Part shown: positions 12,821 through 15,468 of the stretch, in pieces | Numbering within the stretch: the stretch's first letter is position 1 | Layout of the letters: each line of letters begins with the position of its first letter | Assembly: GCA_900544985.1 (NCBI GenBank) | Contig: UQXK01000040.1 | Span: forward strand, 1 to 15,468 | Origin: an uncultured Eubacteriales bacterium | Lineage (GTDB): Bacteria; Bacillota; Clostridia; Oscillospirales; CAG-272 | DNA length: 15,468 bases | Reading direction: 5' to 3' | The notes under the pieces: model-generated | What the model saw: the letters and a program-made list of their open reading frames with translations, nothing else | What the model was told of the DNA's origin: nothing | Database searches by the model: none | Made by a program: the position numbers and the translations under genes

Positions 12821-13312
12821 ATGGAAATAAGAAAAGCCAAAATTTCCGACATGGGAGAAATAGAAAGAATTTATTCCGCGGCAAGAGAATATATGAGAGA
12901 AAACGGAAATCCCACTCAATGGGGCGATTCTTATCCGCCGAAAGAAAAAATCACATATGATATAGAAAACGGCAATCTCTATCTTGTGGTCGAAGACGAA
13001 ATTCCGCACGGCGTATTCGCCTACATTGAATGGGAGGACCCAACATACAAAGAAATATATTTCGGCGAATGGAAAAACTCTCTTCCCTACGCCGTTATGC
13101 ACAGAATGGCAAGCGACGGCAAAATACACGGAATAGGGCGCGCAGCACTTGATTTTTGCAAATCAAAATGCGGAAATTTAAAAGCCGACACGCACAAAGA
13201 CAATAAAACAATGCAAAATCTACTTGCGAAAAACGGATTTCAATACTGCGGCATAATACACACGGAAAACGGCAGCGAAAGACTTGCATATCAATACACT
13301 TACTTTTCTTGA
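12821..13312 (+). CDS. GNAT family N-acetyltransferase
   Basis: A 163-aa cytoplasmic acetyltransferase of a different GNAT subfamily from its neighbour; the two are not recent duplicates. MEIRKAKISDMGEIERIY is the usual beta1-alpha1 opening; an MRENGNPTQWGDSYPP segment (29-44) and DIENGNLYLVVEDE (47-60) mark a clostridial subfamily in which I know of no characterised substrate. The acetyl-CoA site is around HGIGRAALDFCK (103-114), then DNKTMQNLLAKNGFQYCG (127-144). A GAAAGGA site lies 10 nt before the ATG. The stop codon is inside a hairpin: ACTTTTCTT and AAGAAAAGT flank two nucleotides at about 13302-13321, so the last codons help form the 3' structure. Confidence 0.85.
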   Translation: MEIRKAKISDMGEIERIYSAAREYMRENGNPTQWGDSYPPKEKITYDIENGNLYLVVEDEIPHGVFAYIEWEDPTYKEIYFGEWKNSLPYAVMHRMASDGKIHGIGRAALDFCKSKCGNLKADTHKDNKTMQNLLAKNGFQYCGIIHTENGSERLAYQYTYFS

Positions 13313-13347
13313 AAGAAAAGTAAGCAAAAGAACTTTCGTCCCGACCG

Positions 13348-13395
13348 CACCGATTTATTTTGGCAAAGCTTTTGGAATTCCAAAGGACTTTTCTC
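13348..13395 (+). repeat. Dispersed repeat, truncated head copy (C1)
   Basis: The first part of the repeat (CACCGATTTATTTTGGC, GCTTTTGGAATTCC, AAAGGACTTTTCTC) stops in the middle of hairpin 1 and gives way directly to a complete copy at 13400. It contains TTTGGAATTCCAAA, a perfect 14-bp palindrome not seen in the other copies. Confidence 0.75.
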
Positions 13396-13399
13396 AGAT

Positions 13400-13500
13400 A
13401 CACCACTTTATTTTTGTGAAGTTTTTGAGGTTCAAAGGGACTTTTTACAAAAAGTCCCTTTTGTCAGGGTTTGGGGCGGACAGCCCCAACTGACAACGCT
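13400..13500 (+). repeat. Dispersed three-hairpin intergenic repeat, complete copy (C2)
   Basis: Best-formed copy. Hairpin 1 has a 13-bp stem, AAAGGGACTTTTT (13434-13446) with AAAAAGTCCCTTT (13449-13461). Hairpin 2 has TTGGGGC (13471-13477) with GCCCCAA (13483-13489), closed by GTCAG/CTGAC (13463-13467/13490-13494). The tail CTGACAACGCTCACAAAAAA leads into the terminator at 13505-13534. Confidence 0.85.
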
Positions 13501-13504
13501 CACA

Positions 13505-13540
13505 AAAAAATCACGGCATTCGCCGTGATTTTTTATTTTT
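13505..13540. terminator. Bidirectional rho-independent terminator between the GNAT gene and the phosphate transporter gene
   Basis: TCACGGC (13511-13517) pairs with GCCGTGA (13522-13528) around ATTC, flanked by A6/T6. It is hairpin 3 of repeat copy C, and it lies 10 nt beyond the stop codon of the minus-strand transporter gene, whose terminator it also is. Confidence 0.85.
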
Positions 13541-13543
13541 CAA

Positions 13544-15193
13544 TCAAGAATAAACTTTTAAAACGTGCGGTTTTTCCTCAACTATCGAATAAGCTATATT
13601 TATAGCGTGGTCGGAAATTCTTTCAAGGTCCGTCAAAATATCCGTAAATACGACTCCCCCGAGAGGATCGCATCTATCCTGCATAAGACGCGCAACATGA
13701 TTGTCCGTAAACTTCTCATGGAGATCATCGACGTGCTCTTCAAGTTCGGAAACCTTATCCAAAAGATCATGCGATTCATCACGATATACCGAAAGCGCAA
13801 GGTCAACAACTTTGAGGGAAGCTTCTGCGATCTCCTTGATTTCTCCCATTGCAATATCGGAAATATTTGCGCTCTTCACATTTTCAAGCACGGTATATTC
13901 GGCGATGTTTTCCGCATGGTCGCCGATACGCTCTATATCGGATACGACACGGAACATCATGCCGAGGGTATTTAGGTCTTTTCTGGAAAGTTCGAGCGCG
14001 CGGAATGTTACAAGGCACGCCGTTATTTCATGGTTCAGGTAATTTATCGTCTTTTCGGTATCAAAGACAACCTCTGTCGGTTTATCGTCCTTTTTAAAAA
14101 ACGAATCGAGAGCAAGAGCAAGATTATCCCTTGCAATCTCTCCCATACGGCAAGTTTCCCTCTTCGCCTGAGTTATAGCAATTGAAGGAGACAGCTCTAC
14201 GCCCTTTGTAAGGTAAATAAGTTTCTTCTCCACCTTATTTTTCTCTTCCGGCGTAACAGGTATCACGACATAAGAAAGTTTTACTATAAGCGCCGAAAGC
14301 GGAAGTTCTATTATAACGGCAACAATACTGGAAATCATATGCGAGTTTGCTATCTGGCGGCTGACATCTCCGGGAGAAAGCTTTTCGAAGAACGATATTA
14401 CAGGTTCTTGGAATATTCCCACGACCGCCGCAAAGATCACAACTCTCACAACATTGAAGAAAAGACTCATAAATGCGGTTCTCTTTCCGTCACGGGAAGC
14501 AGTTAAAGACGCGATTATAGGAGTTATGCATGTACCTATCGCCATACCCATTATAAGATATATGGCAACATGAAGCTCTATAAGTCCGGCCGCCGCAAAA
14601 GCCTGAGTTATACCGACAGATGCGGACGAGCTTTGAATGATAACAGAGAAAACAAGACCGACGAGTATAGCTATTATAGGATTTTTAAGCTCTGTTATTA
14701 TCTTTCTGAACACCTCGCTGTCGCGAAGCGGATACACGGCATCGCTCATCATCGATATACCGACAAAAAGCATTCCGAAACCGAGAATTATAAGACCGGA
14801 ATTTTTAACCGTCTTATTTTTTGCAAACAGGGCAATTGCAGCACCGACAAAAACAATTATGGGAGCATAGCTTCCAAGGTTAAAAGCGATTATCTGTGCG
14901 GTTATCGTCGTACCGATATTCGCGCCCATTATAACGCCGAGCGCCTGGGAAAGATTCATAAGCCCCGCCGAAACAAACGATACGGTCATAACCGTCGTCG
15001 CGGACGAGCTTTGAATGAGGAACGTCACTACCATTCCCATTATAACGCCGAGAAATCTGTTTTTCGTAGTTTTTTCAAGGACGTTTCTCATATTGTCCCC
15101 GGCAACAAGACGAAGCGAATCCGACATTATCGTCATTCCGTAAAGGAAAAGACCGAGTCCGCCGAGAAGCTTGAAAACATCTGTTAGAGCCAT
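13544..15193 (-). CDS. Na+/phosphate cotransporter family protein with C-terminal PhoU domain
   Basis: A 549-aa membrane protein. I start at ATG 15193 (GGGAGA upstream); a TTG 24 nt earlier would only add charged residues. Residues about 1-310 hold some eight hydrophobic segments with the two inverted Na/Pi repeats, each with QSSSA (61-65, 187-191), and the GANIGTTITA (90-99) and GMAIGTCITP (216-225) segments of the family. Residues about 345-540 form a PhoU-like helical domain with two metal-binding motifs, SDIERIGDHAENI and TDLERISDHAINI. It should import phosphate with sodium, or act as a phosphate-exchange/leak system under PhoU control; NptA/YjbB-type proteins have this layout. No pst or pho genes are adjacent. 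The promoter is at 15284-15312, with a leader of about 85 nt. Confidence 0.93.
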   Translation of the reverse strand: MALTDVFKLLGGLGLFLYGMTIMSDSLRLVAGDNMRNVLEKTTKNRFLGVIMGMVVTFLIQSSSATTVMTVSFVSAGLMNLSQALGVIMGANIGTTITAQIIAFNLGSYAPIIVFVGAAIALFAKNKTVKNSGLIILGFGMLFVGISMMSDAVYPLRDSEVFRKIITELKNPIIAILVGLVFSVIIQSSSASVGITQAFAAAGLIELHVAIYLIMGMAIGTCITPIIASLTASRDGKRTAFMSLFFNVVRVVIFAAVVGIFQEPVISFFEKLSPGDVSRQIANSHMISSIVAVIIELPLSALIVKLSYVVIPVTPEEKNKVEKKLIYLTKGVELSPSIAITQAKRETCRMGEIARDNLALALDSFFKKDDKPTEVVFDTEKTINYLNHEITACLVTFRALELSRKDLNTLGMMFRVVSDIERIGDHAENIAEYTVLENVKSANISDIAMGEIKEIAEASLKVVDLALSVYRDESHDLLDKVSELEEHVDDLHEKFTDNHVARLMQDRCDPLGGVVFTDILTDLERISDHAINIAYSIVEEKPHVLKVYS

Positions 15194-15283
15194 TTCTTTT
15201 TTCTCCCGTTTATTCAATTTTATTTCTGTAAAACAGTGTGAAAAACAACTGTATTATTAACTTTGCCACATTTCGCCTTTATA

Positions 15284-15312
15284 ATTCTAACATATGAAAT
15301 ATTTCCTGTCAA
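15284..15312 (-). promoter_or_regulatory. Sigma-A promoter of the Na/Pi cotransporter gene
   Basis: Minus strand: TTGACA (15312-15307), 17-nt spacer, TAGAAT (15289-15284) preceded by TGT, an extended -10. No obvious Pho-box direct repeat is visible around it. Confidence 0.7.
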
Positions 15313-15365
15313 TTATAAATCATACCGTTCTTTCAGAGAAAGGTGTCGGGAAGAAATTAACTCAA

Positions 15366-15468
15366 ACACACCACTTTATTTTGGCGGAAGCTTTTGAGAT
15401 TCCAAAGGACTTTTCACGAAAAGTCCTTTGTGTCGGGGGTTGGGGCAGACGCCCCAACTGATAATGCA
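15366..15468 (+). repeat. Dispersed three-hairpin intergenic repeat, copy D (right end cut by window)
   Basis: Begins with CACACCACTTTATTTTGGC. Hairpin 1 is AAAGGACTTTT (15404-15414) with AAAAGTCCTTT (15419-15429), loop CACG. Hairpin 2 is GTTGGGGC (15439-15446) with GCCCCAAC (15451-15458), loop AGAC, both perfect. The third hairpin, if present, lies beyond the window. Between 15313 and 15365 I see nothing else. Confidence 0.85.

Noticed and set aside
14570..15187. Plus-strand reading frame of 205 codons opposite the phosphate transporter
   Set aside because: Antisense of transmembrane coding sequence with intact QSSSA motifs; the translated product is a Tyr/Arg/His-rich chance sequence.
1..15468. 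CRISPR array or insertion sequence formed by the repeats
   Set aside because: Copies are single, long (~100 bp), widely spaced and unequal, with no spacers, transposase or terminal inverted repeats.

Overview
The window looks like a chromosomal piece of a low-to-moderate-GC Bacillota, most likely a clostridial anaerobe. Evidence: AGGAG-type ribosome binding sites, consensus sigma-A promoters (TTGACA-17-TATAAT), lipobox signal peptides, a SleB/CwlJ-type cell-wall hydrolase carrying a copper-amine-oxidase N domain, a Na/Pi-cotransporter-PhoU fusion and an ArsR-DUF5714 pair. The taxonomic call is inference. There is no rRNA, CRISPR array, transposase or phage gene.

Layout. 1-355: no gene; two copies of a dispersed three-hairpin repeat and two rho-independent terminators. 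356-2613 (minus): a flavinylation pair, an ApbE-type FMN transferase lipoprotein preceded by a lipoprotein built of two tandem FMN-binding-like repeats, each with an AGCTI motif. 2614-3177: no gene; a possibly structured leader on the minus strand (2700-2793) and a strong plus-strand promoter with a ~210-nt leader. 3178-7832 (plus): two tandem paralogous surface lipoproteins (metallophosphoesterase, fibronectin-III-like, concanavalin/LamG-like). The first is broken by a +1 frameshift near 3920, the second is intact, and each has its own promoter and terminator. 8022-9538 (minus): cell-wall hydrolase and uridine-kinase-like P-loop kinase. 9703-9789 (plus): tRNA-Leu(CAA) with promoter and terminator. 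9848-10757 (minus): autoregulated-looking ArsR with a CxC sensor motif, overlapping a Cys-rich DUF5714 gene. 11010-13312 (plus): a stand-alone PD-(D/E)XK-like nuclease, then a nucleotidyltransferase and two GNAT acetyltransferases (the first of the phosphinothricin-acetyltransferase type) in a tight cluster. 13313-13543: composite repeat copy and terminator. 13544-15193 (minus): Na/Pi cotransporter with PhoU domain. 15366-end: another repeat copy.

Functional reading. Much of the left half is extracytoplasmic: a flavin-transfer module and two phosphoesterase lipoproteins displayed on Thr/Ser-rich linkers. The right half is housekeeping plus small accessory enzymes (nuclease, nucleotidyltransferase, acetyltransferases, thiophile-sensing regulator). 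The least explained signals are the dispersed repeat, whose hairpins appear to covary between copies; the AGCTI tandem flavin-acceptor candidate; the possible leader RNA before it; and the decaying phosphoesterase duplicate.
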